This document shows positions 5,875-6,943 of a stretch of DNA of 6,943 nt, piece after piece. The notes under the pieces were generated by a model, which saw only the letters and a program-made list of their open reading frames with translations, was not told where the DNA came from and ran no database searches. The stretch's first letter is position 1; every line of letters starts with the position of its first letter. Made by a program: the position numbers and the translations under genes. Source of the stretch: Candidatus Aminicenantes bacterium UBA876 (lineage in GTDB: Bacteria; Acidobacteriota; Aminicenantia; UBA2199); contig DBFQ01000051.1 of the NCBI GenBank assembly GCA_002294665.1, positions 1-6,943 of the forward strand, given 5' to 3'.

Positions 5875-6921
5875 ATGAAGAAAACATTAATGATCGCGTT
5901 GGTTATCCTGGCCTTCGCCGGCCAGGCGATGATGGCGACCACCGGCGACACCGCCGCGCCCTCCAAGCAGGCACTCAAATTGATGAAGAAGGCTCAGAAA
6001 GCCATCAACGCAAAGGAATTCGATAAGGCCAAAGAACTCTATCAGCAGGTGATCGAGATGGACGCGGAGTACGCGGAAGCGTATTTCCTGCTGGGCCGGC
6101 TGCACCTTGCCCAGAACCAGCTCGAGCCGGGTGAAGAAAACCTGCGCAAAGCCCTCGAACTCGATCCCGGGCATGTGGAAGCATCCAAACTGATGGCAAG
6201 GCTGCTCTTCGGCAAAGGTCAGCAGCTTCAGCAACAGGGCAATGTGTCTGAAGCCAGTGAGCACTTCCGCCGCTTCATCGAACTGCCGAACATCGCGGAA
6301 CTGGATCGCACCCATTTCGGCCAATGCCTGTATCAACTGGGAGTGAACCTCTATACCCAGAAAAAATTCAAGGAATCAAATGAATTCCTGAAAAAGTTTC
6401 AGCAGGTTCCCATGGCCCAGACCGAATTCGCGCCCATCTTTCCCGCTTCCAATTACCTGATCGGCCTGAATCATTCCCAGCAGAAAGAATACGCAAGTTC
6501 CAACGAGTACCTGTCCAAATACATCGACGCACGCCAGGAAGTGGAAAACGATCAGTTGCTTCCCCTGGCCCACTTTATCATTGCCTCCAACCACTTCCAG
6601 ATCATGGAAGAAGAGGCGACTCCCATTCGCAAAGACAAGGAAGCCAAAGACATCAAGGAAAAGCTGGCCGCCGTGGCCGCCAAGGCGGAAGACCGGATCG
6701 TTCCCCGCCTGGAAAAAGCGATTGAATTGAAACCCGACCTGGAACCCGCATACGTGACGCTGGGCAATTTCTACTACTACAGCAACAACCTGGGAAAAAC
6801 CGCTGAAACCTACGAAAAAATGCTTTCCCTCTTCCCGGATTCCCCGGACAAGGCCAACTACGAAAAATTCCTCAAAGACGTGAAAAGCGAAATCGACGCA
6901 CTCAAACAGCCCGCCAAATAG
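5875..6921 (+). CDS. Secreted TPR-repeat protein
   Basis: 348 residues with a signal peptide (MKKTLMIALVILAFAGQAMMA, likely cut after residue 21), so periplasmic or outer-membrane associated. Nearly all the mature part is TPR-like helical repeats: about 33-66, 67-100 (ending ALELDPGH) and 101-136, looser units at about 151-177 and 191-218, and a final clear unit at 291-324. A charged helical stretch at about 246-275, rich in Lys, Glu and Ala, separates the repeats. There is no enzymatic motif; the expected role is binding other proteins. The ATG at 5875 has AGGAG 9 bases upstream (5861-5865). A second ATG at 5870 is out of frame and reads ATG-TTA-TGA, its stop overlapping the real start. The gene is divergent from the GWxTD operon. 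It is a different protein from the other TPR gene: it lacks the carboxypeptidase-regulatory-like domain. Confidence 0.9.
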   Translation: MKKTLMIALVILAFAGQAMMATTGDTAAPSKQALKLMKKAQKAINAKEFDKAKELYQQVIEMDAEYAEAYFLLGRLHLAQNQLEPGEENLRKALELDPGHVEASKLMARLLFGKGQQLQQQGNVSEASEHFRRFIELPNIAELDRTHFGQCLYQLGVNLYTQKKFKESNEFLKKFQQVPMAQTEFAPIFPASNYLIGLNHSQQKEYASSNEYLSKYIDARQEVENDQLLPLAHFIIASNHFQIMEEEATPIRKDKEAKDIKEKLAAVAAKAEDRIVPRLEKAIELKPDLEPAYVTLGNFYYYSNNLGKTAETYEKMLSLFPDSPDKANYEKFLKDVKSEIDALKQPAK

Positions 6922-6943
6922 ACTCCCCTATAATCCATATCCC

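Noticed and set aside
5887..6336. 149-codon frame antisense to the divergent TPR gene
   Set aside because: Its translation mirrors TPR codons and there is no convincing ribosome binding site or domain.
6929..6934. TATAAT just after the last gene as a promoter for something to the right
   Set aside because: There is no -35 match 16-18 bases upstream (ACAGCC) and the window ends before any gene could be seen.

Overview
The window looks like a chromosomal segment of a GC-rich, Gram-negative (diderm) bacterium. An Oar-like TonB-dependent outer-membrane receptor, two GWxTD-domain proteins and several secreted TPR proteins fit best with the Acidobacteriota (including Aminicenantes-like lineages) or a neighbouring phylum. 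This placement comes from gene content alone; there is no rRNA or other marker gene to settle it.

Layout. Positions 1-1316 (+) hold the 3' part of a TonB-dependent receptor gene whose beginning lies left of the window. It ends at a strong intrinsic terminator (1342-1369). Positions 1371-1608 are a non-coding spacer between convergent genes. It is packed with perfect hairpins and two blocks of a 9-bp tandem repeat (consensus TAGGTCCTA). On the minus strand, from 5682 down to 1609, three genes read the same way and look like one operon: a large secreted GWxTD protein with a C-terminal TPR region, a GWxTD lipoprotein (ATGA overlap with the first gene), and a secreted protein with a carboxypeptidase-regulatory-like domain followed by TPRs (GTG start, 67 bp after the lipoprotein gene). 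Divergently, 5875-6921 (+) encodes another secreted TPR protein.

The 192-bp divergent spacer (5683-5874) contains two good sigma70-type promoters pointing outward, each with a 17-bp spacer. Both carry the heptamer CGCATGG at nearly the same place between -35 and -10, and on the plus-strand side it is half of a perfect 12-bp palindrome. This suggests, without proving, that the operon and the divergent gene share a regulator.

How the genes may work together. All four complete genes encode exported proteins (three with ordinary signal peptides, one with a lipobox), so they probably act in the periplasm or at the outer membrane. GWxTD domains have no established function that I know of. Two paralogous GWxTD proteins, translationally coupled and grouped with TPR scaffolds, are the best candidate here for an uncharacterised envelope system. 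The receptor gene converges on the operon from beyond a terminator and need not be related to it.
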